Of a stretch of DNA of 64,000 nucleotides, positions 23,151 through 38,309 are shown piece by piece. Origin of the DNA: Populus alba. Lineage: Eukaryota > Streptophyta > Magnoliopsida > Malpighiales > Salicaceae. The position numbers were made by a program, and so were the translations under genes. The DNA is taken from positions 186,001 through 250,000 of the forward strand of contig NC_133297.1 in the NCBI RefSeq assembly GCF_005239225.2, given 5' to 3'. How positions within the stretch are numbered: the first letter of the stretch is position 1; every line of letters starts with the position of its first letter. The notes under the pieces were generated by a model, which saw only the letters and a program-made list of their open reading frames with translations, was not told the DNA's origin and made no database searches.

Positions 23151-25066
23151 TTAGTGAAATATTGAGCTTGGAACTGATTGAGCTTTTTTGTATGCATGAG
23201 ACAATATGATAAGTTTCTTAGTTTTTCCAACAGAAGCTCGCTTTGTGAGGTTATCGTAATCATTATCTTCAATTGCATCCAAGATGTTTTGGTATAAGAG
23301 CAAGGATGACCATATCTGCAAATAAAATATCAATCTATCAGCAAAGATGTGAAAAGTTTTCGATTTATGTTGGTGTTTCAATGGTGTGAAGGTAGATAGA
23401 TACCGGCCAATGGCTAGCCTTGTCAAGACGCGAGATCCCTTGCTCTACAAGGTTGTAATAGAATCTTGCCCTTGCAATCTGCTCTTTCATGAACTCTCTC
23501 CAATTGTCAGTGACCTTTCTTGCGAAAACATCCTCGTCGGATAGACCAAATTGTTCAAGCTCATCTTGTGGAAGATAAATTCTCCCTCTCCATGCACTGA
23601 GAAGGGAAAATGGAAAAGAACAATCTTGAAACAAAGTAGAACATGTTGCAATTGCAAAACTGAGGCACTGAAAACTTACTCCTCCCCCACATCTCTGAGA
23701 ATGTTTGTGAGTTGATTTGCAATACCAAAATGAATTGCTGCATTATAAATGCTTTTAGTAGAAACAGAAGATTCAGGTGCAATCCCCATTACTGGAACAG
23801 TCATGATCCCAGCTGTTCCAGCAACATAGTAGCAGTAAAGGTAGAGCTCTTGAAAGTTCTTATACCGACTTTTCCAGGTATCCATTCTCATACCCTCGAT
23901 CATCTCCTTGAAAGGCTGTGAATGGAAGAAACGAAGGAAAATACTAACGCAAATAAATAAACTAAGAACTGAAAGGATCCTCATAAAATCTGTAGTTTGT
24001 TTTTCACATGCCATGGAATAAAAGAACGATTCTTGCACGAACAGATTGGAATGAAGTCAGGCTAAAGGGGAAAATGTTTCAGGTACCTTAATATCTAGAC
24101 AGAAATTGGAAACTGTATCAGTAAGTGCAGCATCAAGCATGTCATAGGGGCGGCCGTTGAAGATGTCTTGCAGTCTTTCCTCCCACCTATCAAGAAAAGA
24201 AGTGCCCATGTAGACAGCATTTGGGCCATCCACCATTTCATCCATCCTACTGCCCCAAGCTGCATAAGCATATCAGTTAAAGCAGAACAACTTGAGAATA
24301 TACAAGTTGTAAGAATTAACAGAAGATGAATTATCTTTAATTTCTTAGCTAGGTAATCAAAGGTCTAGCCTTTAGGATTAAATACAAAAGATCATTTAGT
24401 CCATTGGTATGCCTTGAGTTGGAACCATCCCGATTCCTCAAGGCTCAGAAGAAACAGACCATTTCTGATTGAAAATAAGTTATCAGGAACGTAGAATTAA
24501 AGAGTAATCACCTAATCTACATACTCAGTGATGTTAGTGATCTCTCACCATAAATTGCCCATATGGCTTTCTGTCGCTCCTCTGTCATCAGCAAAGAAGC
24601 TGCATCAAAAGAGGGCTTATGAGTGACAAAATTCAGTCACGAATGGCAATACCCCTATAGCAGCACACCAGAATAAACTACAGGCAAGTGAAGGACTACA
24701 TCCTATCAGAAACAGGATGCTATACCCACCTAGATAATACGTCCGAGCATATTCTGCACAGATGTTTCTGCATCTTTTATACGCTTCTTCAAGTAATGTC
24801 AGATTCATCTCTACCCTTCTACAGGCATCTTGCTTGGCTAAGTTGTTAGCCTGCGGCTGCCTCTCGACGATTTCATGCACACGAAGATCAGTACGAGGAA
24901 TGAATTCTTTGATCAATGGCCGAGGAATGGCACCACCGCTCGAGCATTTGTGGGCTCTAATCCCTTGAGCTCTTGTTCTTGTAACAAAGGATTTTGAATG
25001 CAAGAATCTGGCATTATTTGCTCCATAATTGCAAGGGTTCGTAGAAACTGAAAATGTTGAACACAT
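23151..25066 (-). CDS. PSY: Phytoene synthase, open reading frame with altered motif
   Basis: Phytoene synthase condenses two geranylgeranyl diphosphates to phytoene, the first carotenoid step, in plastids. Six exons: 25066-24730, 24599-24549, 24259-24087, 23915-23680, 23596-23404, 23315-23151; 1155 nt, 384 aa, open throughout. The start is the first ATG after an in-frame TGA. Residues 1-45 are Ser/Thr/Arg-rich, consistent with a transit peptide. The [15 protein letters not shown] block and [15 protein letters not shown] are conserved. The second Asp-rich motif RDVGED is intact (~261-266). At the first Asp-rich motif, however, residues 130-140 read [11 protein letters not shown] where the family has [11 protein letters not shown], and YYLGTLL has become YYLASLL. 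The aspartates remain, but the C-R-R-T run is changed. The KRCRNIC wording resembles what I recall of the PSY3 clade (weak). The tail [14 protein letters not shown] is diverged. Function is uncertain. Confidence 0.92.
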
Positions 25067-28000
25067 TTTACAACTTCAGAGAGCTAACAATTTTCAGGTA
25101 TGTTATGGATCAAACAAGAACAAAACTCCTCCAAAAAAGCAGAAAAATTTAGGAAAGATCAACCTTCTTCTCCGTAATCTCCCTTCCCACCTATAACTCA
25201 AGCGCTGACTAGCCAAACTAGTTGCTCTCTCTAGCAATATTAAAAACTATTATGTGGCCAGATCTGATCTTTGGCTGGTCATACATATATTAATGAATCA
25301 AATAATCTCCACATGTTCTCGATAATTGCATAAAGTAGAATAGGTTATTGGGGGCACTTGCATGTCCTTAACTTAAAGTTAACTCAACCTGAAATCGGTA
25401 ATTAGGATTAAAAGTGAAACACGAAGGAAAGAATAGAAGGGCTGTAAGAACCTTAATATCAGGACCCGTACGTATGCTAGATTCATGACCAGTAACATAG
25501 GAATAATGTCGCAAGAGCATTCTATTTATACTAAACCTTAAAACATACATATTATAAAATAAATTATATATAAAAATTTCATAAAGTATTTATATTACAT
25601 GCATATTAAAAATTGTCCACACACTCAAAAACAAAAACAAAAAACTAAACAGTTATAGAATCGAAAGACTACTAAAGATTCTTAGAAAAAAAATATATTC
25701 AATAAATGAGCAATTATACTCATCATCTAAGCAACATACATAAAGTGTGTGTGTGTATATATATTAAAAATGATCTCACATACCTAGAAAAACAAAAGTA
25801 ATAGACAAACAAATGTAGAACCGGAGACTACTGAAGGTCATTAGAAAGAACGTGAATAAAATCTCAATGGATACGGAAAAGCACTAAAAAATAAATAGAA
25901 GCAAATAATCATAAAAAATTACAACTATAATATTATAAAGCTCCTTAGACTTAAACAATGCTGTAAAATATCATATAGAAAAAACAAACTTTGAATAAAA
26001 CTCTAGATGTCTAAAAACAACCCACAAGGGTTGGAAAATATATCAATATATAAGGACAAATTTTGATTAGCTAGGTAATTAAAAATACCATTTAAAACTA
26101 GTCAATCAAAGAACTTTATGTCGAAACAAAAATAAAAATCATCATGAAATGATGTCTAAAATATTTTTCATAAACAACAAAAAAAACAAAACACAAAAAT
26201 TAGAAAAACAAAGGCCTCGGAACATTGAAATGTGTGTTTGAAATGACAATTAAGAAGCATAGTTACATACCCATGACTTGGGCATATGAACAAGCTTTAT
26301 TGAATTGGAGTGATTTACATCATTTTGACATTCGAATCAAAAGTTATAGTCAAAATACTAAAGAGTGCATAAAAACATTCCAAACTAAACATGGCTATTG
26401 TTTCCCTTATGTTATACACTAAAATTGACTGAAGAATTAAAAAATTTGGACTAGGAAGAACATGTCAAACTGAATTGTAAACCAGACTTGAACATGAATA
26501 GTGAATTGAAGGTATAAAGAGTTTATATGGTACAAAATCTTTAAAATAAAAAATGAGTCGGTGGTTATCTTGAATAGGATGAGTGAGTAGCTACTAGAAG
26601 TGATTGTGAGTAAGACGAGTAAGTAGTTACTATGAATTATATTCAACTTCCCTATGTAAAGAAATAGGCAGGACAACAATTAACAGTAACAACAACAATT
26701 GCATTGTAGTTCAATTAAACTTATAGGATCTTTAAAACTTGTTTATCAAGCAGGCAAGTAATTATAGGCTGATAATCAGTAGATGATAACTTGCAGACAA
26801 TAATTATGTAGGTTATAGAATAATAGGCAATAACTATATAGATAATAATCAAGTAGACTTATGCAATTTCCTTTATAATAAGTAGAAATTTATAGTTTTA
26901 ATTTTATAAACCAAAAAATATCAAAAAGATTTTTTATTATCCCCGAGTTTTAATTCATAGATGTAATCAGAGTATGAATTACTCTATGAATATAAGTATT
27001 TATTTTTAAGTTTTTGAGTTTACTTTACATTTTTTTTTTTAATTATTTAGTTACTTCTTCAATTGAACTACTATTTATATGTTGTAAATTTAATTATATT
27101 AATACCCGTATAACTCTAAAATACAAATTTAAAATGACATGAATAGATTTATAACTAAATACTAATATATCGAATTGAGAGAGATGCAAAAAAAATCCTA
27201 CACCAAACACTTTCATTCATGCATCGATTTGCTTCCTGATCAAAGTAGTCCAATGCCTTCAACTCTGTATATAACGTGGCAGCTCAGCTTCTTAAAAATC
27301 TCCATGTGGAATGTTAAGAGATGAAATTTGGGAAGATTATTAAGAGTTGAAGAGAAAGTGAGAGAGAAAGAATTAAAAATGGTTTTCACAGATAACAGAG
27401 ACATAATGATGCTGGCCATAGATAAATCGGTTGACAACTTAATGATTAAAGAAAGCAATACTTCACCAAATTAGGAAATTCATGAACACAAATCCATTAA
27501 AGAAATCTATGAAAATCTGTAAACTTGATCTTTAAGAAAATATTTCTCATTTAACAAGATTTTTTTTTATTTTCCAATTATTAGTCTAGTTCAATCTTGT
27601 GCTAATTAATTAAGGATTTAATGACATCGATAGCCCATGCATCCAAGCAGTAACTTGTTGGTTAATATGTTCAACCATTTTTTCTTTTTCCTTTTTTATT
27701 TTTGGAAGAAAGATTAGAGAATAATATAACATAATTCGTAAAAAAATCTCTTTGAAAAGCTCGAAGAGGAGTTCTTAGTTTGCTATCAATTGAACATCTT
27801 GAAAATGTTTTTGCCATGGATCCAAATGGCAATTAACTACAATATTGGTAGTGGAGGCAAATGTAACTTCATAGGGATTCTCTCTCTCTTTAAAGTCACA
27901 TAGTTTCTAAGCTCTCTCTATAAATTATATTTCACCAACAGTTGCAGAGACTAAAATCTTTAGATAAACAGGCTATGATGGATGATGTACTGCTTTCTTT

Positions 28001-28885
28001 CGTCTTGTACAAACTCTCGCAGCACTAGCAGTTGCTGAATCTGCAATGCTCCGAGGCGGCTTTCAAAGTGAATTAATTATTAGCCTTCTGTTTTTCTAAA
28101 TGATACATTGCAGATACTCAACTGGCTGTCAGAGGATAATATAACATTATCCTCGGGATCTCCTTAGCTAACTGCCCTGTTTTCATCGCGAATCGATCTG
28201 TAATTTCAAACCTTTTGGTACCACTGCTGAATGTTTGGATTGGTTGGTGCTGTCTGGTAATGTTCTTACTCGACATTGGAATAGCATATGCTCCTCAGAA
28301 GAAAGAAAATCCTATCAAAAGGTGTCTTCTGCCTTTGATTTTCTTATAATGTGTCGTTATTTTCAGGCCTGTTTGGTTAAAATAGGAATAAAACTAGCTA
28401 GCTAACTGACTACGCCCGAAACAACAGAAAATTTACAACTCCCAAATCTCTCTTCCCAGCTATAAGTCTATCATTGATCAATAGCTCAAATCATCTGCAC
28501 TTTTCTTTTTCCTATCTTCAATTATTTTCTAATCGTTAGGCAAAGAGATAAGGTTAATGCTTGTTGTGAACAAACATAAAATGTGAGTACAATGTACGTG
28601 ACACAACGTATTTCAATCTCTTTGGCTGTCAGATAATACGCTCTCTGCTTGCTAGGACTATATGCGCGTGTGTTCTTCTAGAATGGTTAAACACAAAATT
28701 TAACCAGCAAAAGCGTTTGTAGTCCAACGGTTCATCCTTTCTTAGTAACTTCTGTATCATTTACGTTCAGATGAGAAGAATAAACAAGAACAAATATTTC
28801 CTATGTTTACACACTTCAGTGTTTCCTATTAGGTTCTATACGAACTCTAGGTTTCCAACTATATACAAAACGAAAATGAAATACA
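25067..28885. other. Intergenic DNA upstream of PSY, no gene seen
   Basis: AT-rich throughout with no conserved coding sequence. At 26570-26880 short phrases recur (GAGTAGCTACTAGAAGTG / AAGTAGTTACTATGAATT; ATAATTATGTAGG / ATAACTATATAGATAATAAT), perhaps a decayed transposon. At 27960-28320 the base composition is more balanced, but I recognise no frame. Confidence 0.45.
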
Positions 28886-31521
<2,636 letters not shown>

Positions 31522-31561
31522 TGCCACAGCTGCAAAAGAGAAGAGAGGGAGATATTTCATA

Positions 31562-32770
31562 TTTGCAAAAAGGAAAGCTCACTGCCTTAAATAATAATAA
31601 TAATAATAAAAATAAAAAAAATGGATTCATGTTTCGAATATGACAAGTCGTTTACGTGCAAAACGGCATGTTTTACGTACTGAATTCATGCTTTTTTTAT
31701 ATATATATAAAAATAATGGCTCTTTTAAATCTATTTTAAAAAAAATATATTAAATTAACTAAATTTTATTTTTAAATATATATTAATATTTAATTTATTA
31801 TTTTGAATATATTTCGGAGAAGTCCATTAAAATTATTCACATAATTTGTAAGTTTTTTTTTTTTTGAAAATACAAAATTTGTAAGCCAAAAAAGCATATG
31901 ACTTGAAAGTTTAACATATATTCAAATATAAATTTAGTAGTTAGGTTTAACTTCATGGATTATAGATATAAAATATTTTTTTAAAAATAAAAATAAATTT
32001 AATTAGATATACAAATAGATATTAGAGAAATAATAAATGGCATCAGATTTAATGGAAGATATTGTTCCAGGACGCATGCATTGTTATATATAAAAAATGA
32101 GAACAGTGGAGGAAACCATATGAAATTATTTTCTGGAGTTTATTTTCAATAACTCCAAACATTAATTAATATGGAATACTGATAAAATAAAAGTAATAAA
32201 TATTAAGAGAAAATAATAAATTGGTAGATATTACGTGATTGAAAATTTTTGAGGAATGTGGAGGCGATGGTGCAATTGTGATTGAAATGATAAAGATGTA
32301 AATTAACCTAATAATTTATCAAAATAAATAAATCACTATATGTAGAATATCTAGACAAAAACATGAGGTTAAAGATTTAATTCAACTAAGTTTGGATGGA
32401 ATATTTATTAGAATTAATTATATTTCTCAGTTTTTTAATTATAAAATATTAGTAAAGTTTGATAAAAATTTAGAATTTCATTTAATTTACATTTATTTCT
32501 GTTAGATATTTGTGTGTGTGTGTTGTGTGTATCTCATATATGTATATATATGCTCATAAATGTTAGTTATATCTATGGAATGGTCTCATCAACAACCAAA
32601 CCAACTGTATTAGTACACAAATCATGGGAGATTTTATTGTAATCTATCTATTTTTAGGAAACAACACCCACTTATAATTGTAATAACAAAAATAGAAAAA
32701 TTGGTTATCACTGCCGCATTCTACTGTAACCAACAGAACAAACTGCAACGCCACCATTGCTGAGCTCCTC
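31562..32770. other. Divergent intergenic region, AT-rich
   Basis: Lies between the PLAT gene (leftward) and pectate lyase (rightward), so it should contain both promoters. Holds a short (TAA)n run near 31590, AT-rich DNA and a (TG)n near 32512-32530. No gene seen. Confidence 0.5.
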
Positions 32771-32777
32771 TATAAAA
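32771..32777 (+). promoter_or_regulatory. TATA box of pectate lyase gene
   Basis: TATAAAA in CTCTATAAAAACCCTCC, 73 bp upstream of the ATG at 32850, leaving room for a ~40-base leader. Confidence 0.7.
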
Positions 32778-32849
32778 ACCCTCCACCATTCCTTAACTCT
32801 TACATTGCAAATCTCTAACCCTCTCCCATAATTTATCTAAGACATCATC

Positions 32850-34319
32850 ATGGTTGTCTTAAGGCACCTTGTGGTAGTGGTCGTTTCTATTGCCATCCTT
32901 TCCTTCATCCCCAGTGCTTGTATTGCTGCCAACAAAATGAATGCCATAGATCAATGTTGGAAACGGAGTCCGAATTGGCGAAGAAGCCGGCAACAACTGG
33001 CATCTTGTTCTGTAGGGTTTGCAGGGACAATGACTGGCAATGTTGGAAGAGATGTTGTAATGTATAAAGTCACCGATCCTAGTGATGACCCTGTGAACCC
33101 CAAACAAGGGACGTTAAGACATGGAGCCACCATGATCACAGGCAAAGTCTGGATCACTTTCGAAAGGAACATGGATATCAAACTTGAGAAACCTCTTCTT
33201 ATTAGCAGCTATACTGCCATTGACGGTCGCGGTGTTGATGTTGGAATTGAAGGCTTCGGATGCTTCTTGGTGTACAAGGTAGTTTAATTTTCTCTAGTTG
33301 CCAACTTTTGTGATTGAATACGCAATGCATGGCCTGTAATTTTGATTTGCAGTACTTACGCTGTTTGTTTAGGCAACGGACGTGATCATCCATGGCCTGA
33401 GGATTCACCATTGCAATGCACAAGGGCCTAGCACAGTCATGGGACCAGATGGGAAACAAATGCAATTAGGTCAGATGGATGGGGATGCAATAAGGCTGGT
33501 CAGTGCATCTAAGGTTTGGATAGATCACAACACACTGTATTCATGCCAGGATGGTCTTCTTGATGTCACTCGAGGATCTACATTTGTTACTGTCTCTAAC
33601 AATTTGTTTAGAGACCAAGACAAGGTCATGCTACTTGGCCATGATGATGGGTTCTTGAGGGACAAGAACATGAAGGTCACTGTTGCCTTCAATCGTTTCG
33701 GACCTAAATGTAACCAGAGAATGCCAAGGTAATTCTTCGTTCACTAAATACTCCATCGATCCCCTCAATATGGACGCATTTCTTGAACATAATTTCTGCA
33801 TAATGTATAAATGGTGAATCTTAATAGAAGAATTCAAAACTATGTAACACAGGATTCGCCATGGATATGCACATGTAGCCAACAATCTGTACCGAGGATG
33901 GGAACAGTATGCAATTGGGGGAAGTATGAGTCCTAGCATCAAGAGCGAATCCAACTATTTTATTGCACCAACATCAGGAAAGAAGGAGGTAATAGTAACA
34001 ATTGTCAAACGCTTGTTCTTCCTCTTACAAAATTAGGAGAAAGGATGGCTAAATATTGATCAGAAAAACTATAACCAGACACTTGAAATAACAGGTAACA
34101 TGGAGAAATGGGATCAGTGGGAAAAGCAAGCCCTGGAACTTCTACTCCATAGGGGATCTGTTTACAAATGGAGCTTCATTTTTCCAAACAGGTCGCAGAG
34201 GTATGGCAAAGCCTAACTACAACAAGGAGCAAAGCTTCAAGGTTGGAGATGCCAAGTATGTGAAGGCATTGACAAGCTCTGCAGGTGCTTTGAAGTGCTC
34301 AAGGACATCTAGATGCTGA
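32850..34319 (+). CDS. Pectate lyase, PL1 family, secreted
   Basis: Calcium-dependent beta-elimination of de-esterified homogalacturonan in the cell wall. Four exons: 32850-33278, 33373-33728, 33853-33988, 34095-34319; 1146 nt, 381 aa. A signal peptide of ~26 residues (hydrophobic [15 protein letters not shown], cleavage near ACIA/A) is followed by [20 protein letters not shown], the entry to the plant PL1 domain. Conserved parts: [26 protein letters not shown], the calcium site and WIDH box ([20 protein letters not shown]), [18 protein letters not shown] and the catalytic-arginine stretch [17 protein letters not shown], then [11 protein letters not shown]. The C-terminus ends KCSRTSRC. All key residues seem present. 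It has no N-terminal pectate-lyase-N extension and so resembles the shorter Amb a 1-like plant enzymes. Confidence 0.96.
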
Positions 34320-35466
34320 CGAGTCCAACAGAAGATGAAAATCTTTTCTTCTTTCTCCAAGGACTAGTCTAATGGTTCATGAAAAATTGCTATGTTATAA
34401 AGCATTATAACTCCAAACTCTTAATTTTCACGAATTTTGTAAAAAAAAGCTTCTATTATGAAATATGTTATTTGATAATTTCTGCTTGCTTCTTTGAACG
34501 GTAGTAAAACAGATTCTCCTCGAATTACAGCAACAGAACCCGGTAGAAGATCCATTACACTTCCTGTAGAATCTGAACAAAAATATTCACTTCATTTTAC
34601 GAAGCACATCATTGTATGCATCTTTGTCCAAGAGGACATGATACAGAAAGATAAGAAGAAGTCCAAAGAGCAATGTGTATGAACAGTTTGGTATCAAAAT
34701 TTATGTGGCCCTGGCTCTCTCCCTTTAACAACTCTGTTTTTCCTCTGCTATGGCTCCTTCTGCCATTCTTCTTGTCCATGTATGCAAATACTATACAGAT
34801 TGACTCTTTTTGTACTTCTTGGAAATACCATTTATCCGTTAGATCCTCGTGTAGTCGAAAAGGGCTAAACAAGCCAAGGTTGCTAGCAACGAAACGCGGA
34901 TATTATAAACCGTGCTTATCTAGGCATCGAAGTTATGCATGAACGCAATGCTCACAATTTCCTTCAAAGGGCAAACAGGTTGGCATGGTTCATGTAGTAG
35001 CCTTGTCTTTTCTTTTTTGTTCTTTACGAGGTCCGATGGACTAAATTATCTTTCTGATGCCCAATGCATTCTTCAAAAGATTCAAAACAAGATCCAGCTC
35101 ACTTGTCTTAAATTCCGTTGTATTTTGACCCCTGAACAATACTAAAAATATGTAACTAGCGGGGGGAAAAAATCAGTTTCTTTAATTTGTAATTTTTGGT
35201 ACAATTTCTTGTCCAGTTATTGGATATAATATAAAAAATAAAAAAAAAAAATAATAAAAAAAACAGTATTCAATCGATCAGGTAGCCATTCATTTCTTGA
35301 TCAGTATCAGAATGCATTAACCAAAATCCGTGCTGGTTCTTTCTTCAATGCATGCTTCTTCTCTCAAATCCTGCGGATTACTTGAACATACCATATCAGC
35401 CATGTTAAAGCATTCAAAAATATCACAAATTAACAATAATTAATTTCTCGAGCCCTTAATGTAGAC
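34320..35466. other. Convergent intergenic region
   Basis: 3' ends of the pectate lyase (+) and the EG45-like gene (-) face each other here. A few short open frames are present but none is recognisable. A-rich tract near 35235-35265. Confidence 0.5.
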
Positions 35467-35992
35467 TTACTGTTGGTAAGAGATGTTTATAACGCCAGAA
35501 TTGGGGTCAGCAATGGAGGCAAAAGCTTCTTGTGACAAATCAATGGTACCCCTACAAGAATCAGGAGGGCAAAGATCTGTAATCATCACAACAACTGACC
35601 CACTAACCAAACAAGGGAATGGAGTGCCCTCATTTGTCCCGCTAACACAAGTTACTTGGTAATATCGCCCACAAGCTTCCCCATTGTTAAAAATCCCTTC
35701 ACTTGCTGCTGCAATCATCACTCCTCGATCTTCATATCCATAGCATTTAGAAGCTGAGTTTACAAATAAATTAAATCATGAAAGGGATAGAGAAAACAAG
35801 AAGAATACATGGCTAATTTATTATACTTGATTAATTTTTTAGGGGATGAAAGAAATTCTAACGAACGTATGGGGGTGTGTTGAAGGTCGCAGTTCCTGAG
35901 TCTTGAGCCAATGCGAATGGATAAAAGCACAAACTGAAACACAACAATGTCATAACAGAAGAGGCAATGAAACTCTTGAAGACGGATGCCAT
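35467..35992 (-). CDS. EG45-like / plant natriuretic peptide-like secreted protein
   Basis: Small extracellular protein of the barwin/expansin-like double-psi beta-barrel group that includes citrus blight-associated p12 and plant natriuretic peptides, linked to ion and water homeostasis and stress. Two exons, 35992-35863 and 35753-35467; 417 nt, 138 aa. The donor is placed so the junction reads NTPPYV/PSKCYGY, matching the family's YTPPYVPSACYG. Signal peptide 1-29 (MASVFKSFIASSVMTLLCFS to ALA/Q). Six cysteines follow in family order: KCYG, EACGRYYQVTC, FPCLVS, DLCPPDSC; then RGTIDLSQEAFASIADP. The frame stops at CAG-TAA, but the same bases (CA/GTAAGT) form a good donor. Splicing to CCGCAG/GATTTGA near 35370 would end the protein YQQI, closer to relatives, so the last residue is uncertain. 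Confidence 0.9.
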
Positions 35993-36058
35993 AGTTTTTT
36001 GAGCTAGAGCTTAATCACGGCACAATATTTGCACGAGGGGTGAGAGGAAGCATCAGAT

Positions 36059-36070
36059 TATTTATATATA
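36059..36070 (-). promoter_or_regulatory. TATA box of EG45-like gene
   Basis: Minus strand reads GCTATATATAAATAAT, about 70 bp upstream of the ATG at 35992. Confidence 0.6.
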
Positions 36071-37271
36071 GCAGTGCAGAGATTAGGGCAAGTTGATGGA
36101 ATGAGTATATACGCGGCATATTGTGAAATACTATGTCTTGTTATAGAGAAAACTATGAAGTTTTTTAGAATTTCGGTGTCCACCAATAATTAGACGGCCA
36201 TGCATGCAGGCCACTGGGAGTTTACAAGGCAACAAATTAAGGTATATAGAGTGATGTCTCCTCAGGAAAAGAAGAGGTACCCCTGAACTCTGAAAGATTC
36301 TTTAATTTAGAGTGATTAAGCACAACGTTTTTTACCTTTTGTGATACCTGGATTTAAGAAATTGCCCTGACCATCTAAATGATTTTTCTCGTTGCCTCTT
36401 CTTGTTGAATTTCTTTTCTTCTTAAGAAAAAGATGGTTGCAGTTTGGTTTGGCTTCAAAGCATACCGAGAAAGAAAATTCAAAATCACATGACTAAACCA
36501 GCTTTTGTGTAGTTTTTGCTGTTATAGTTTGAAAAGAATAGGCGTAAGAAAGAACTATAAATTATAGTTTTTTTTATATATAATTAAGGTTTCGAGAGAG
36601 AGTTTGTAGCGAGAACAAAGTAAAATTATAAGACCACAAGATCATGCCTCGTAGCTTCAGCCCTCCTGCTCTCGGAAATGTTGTTCGATGGGCGTGTGAA
36701 ACCTCTTCTAGACACCAATAAGGAGTGAAAGTTGGGTTCCATCATGAAATGGATAACCCAAAATAAATGGATAAAAACTATATGATAAAAAGTAATGAAA
36801 ACCAAGGATAAAGACTGCTAAACATATCCAAAACAAGCCTACATGGCAATCTCATCACCTTTCATCTCAAGTATTCATTACATGGCAATATCATTCAATA
36901 TACAAGCCAATATTCACATCATACTAGCTGTTTTTGGGTTACAATCGGTGTATTCAAGTAAAAACATCATTTTTAATGTTTTTACCAAAGGAAACATAGG
37001 TTATATTATAGTGCATCGCATTGCCAAACGAGCACTTGCTACAGCAAGAAAGCATAGAGGGTTGAATTTGTGCAAAGAGGGGCACTCTGTGTGTGTATTT
37101 GGGCACCCAAATTCAACTCCTCTGTGAACAGGACACATCTGGCTTGTGTTTTCTCTTTTCTTTCCCCCATTGTTCATGCATGTTATTGGGTACAAAAATT
37201 GATCGATGGCAAACAATATTAATAACCCTTTTTATACTTGATCTTGCATGCCCACAAATGGCAGCTTTCCA
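36071..37271. other. Intergenic, no gene seen
   Basis: Contains the EG45-like promoter at its left and the 3' flank of the F-box gene at its right. No recognisable coding sequence or bounded repeat. Confidence 0.5.
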
Positions 37272-38309
37272 TTAGATCTCCACGCAGCAGCCAGATTGGA
37301 CAAACCCTGAGAACTCATCAGGCACAATGATCTTCTCCAATTTCCCATTTTGAGCATCTTTCATTTCTATCAAATAGAACTCTTCGGGTGAACCTTGGTT
37401 ATCCAACCCGGTAAGCATGACCTGAGAGCCCAACGTGATCCCACGAGCCCCGGCTCGAACCATCGGGTCCAAGTCAGCCCAACTCATCAATCTCCCATCT
37501 TTCCCTACCCCAACACAAGATCTCGGGCACCGGCCCGGAATCCATGCCTTCTTCACCTGCCTCCATTGACCCGACCCGAATTCATATACCTCAGCATCCC
37601 CCTCAAATGCCCCCTGATTATCGGTCCCATATCCGCTAACTACCCAAAACTCATCCCCAATCACCACTCCCTCACACTCATCTCGCTCTTGATTCATTTG
37701 AGTTAACTCAGTCCACTCATCCTTGCTCAAATCATAAACCCACCCAGTTCTTAATGCATTCTTATTCTCATCATGCCCGCCCACGACATAAACCCGACCT
37801 GAATAGGACCCGATAGCAAAAAAGGACCTCTTGGAAGGCATCTCCTTCCCCTCTCTCCACTTCCTTGTTGTGAAATCATACACAAAAACATGACTCACCT
37901 GTTCATAACTCACCGGGTCCCACCCACCCATGACCACGAGCTTCCCTTCACAGCTTGCCAATTGACAAAACAAGGGCAACTCGATCGGATAATTGGGCAC
38001 GGGGTCGAGTCTCTCCCATGTCTGACTCGCTGAGTCAAACACAGTGATCCCAAAACACGGTGAGTTACCTTGTTTGGATCCCTGTAAAACATCAGCCCCA
38101 TGAACAGCTTGAACAAGACAAGCAACTTTATGGGTGTAGCCAAGTTTCTTCCTGTGGTAATAAAAATCCTTGCTTTCCAGTAAGTCACACCATTGCTTGC
38201 AAACTTGGGAAGCAACTCTGTGAGCTGTGTAAGGAAGCCGAGTCATGCACTCAAGACCGAGTTCTTGTGGCAAACTCGGGATCAACTCGGTGACCATGGT
38301 AGTTTCCAT
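37272..38309 (-). CDS. F-box/kelch-repeat protein, KISS ME DEADLY type
   Basis: Substrate receptor of an SCF ubiquitin ligase. The KMD group (Arabidopsis At1g80440, At1g15670, At2g44130, At3g59940) targets type-B response regulators of cytokinin signalling and phenylalanine ammonia-lyase; the target here is inferred. Single exon, 345 aa, usual for the group. F-box at ~9-46 (LIPSLPQELGLECMTRLPY, HRVASQVCKQWCDLLES), then YHRKKLGYTHKVACLVQA, typical of KMD proteins. Kelch repeats follow: GKLVVMGGWDP with FVYDFTTRKW, RVYVVGGHDENKNALRTGW with VYDLSKDEWTEL, FWVVSGYGTDNQGAFEGDAE with VYEFGSGQWRQV. A second ATG four codons in is possible. ATAAATA near 38393 may be the TATA box. It is an intact, intronless gene. 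Confidence 0.95.
   Translation of the reverse strand: METTMVTELIPSLPQELGLECMTRLPYTAHRVASQVCKQWCDLLESKDFYYHRKKLGYTHKVACLVQAVHGADVLQGSKQGNSPCFGITVFDSASQTWERLDPVPNYPIELPLFCQLASCEGKLVVMGGWDPVSYEQVSHVFVYDFTTRKWREGKEMPSKRSFFAIGSYSGRVYVVGGHDENKNALRTGWVYDLSKDEWTELTQMNQERDECEGVVIGDEFWVVSGYGTDNQGAFEGDAEVYEFGSGQWRQVKKAWIPGRCPRSCVGVGKDGRLMSWADLDPMVRAGARGITLGSQVMLTGLDNQGSPEEFYLIEMKDAQNGKLEKIIVPDEFSGFVQSGCCVEI

Noticed and set aside
37395..37706. 103-codon open frame on the plus strand
   Set aside because: Lies antisense to the intact F-box/kelch gene and has Pro/Ser/His-rich shadow composition.
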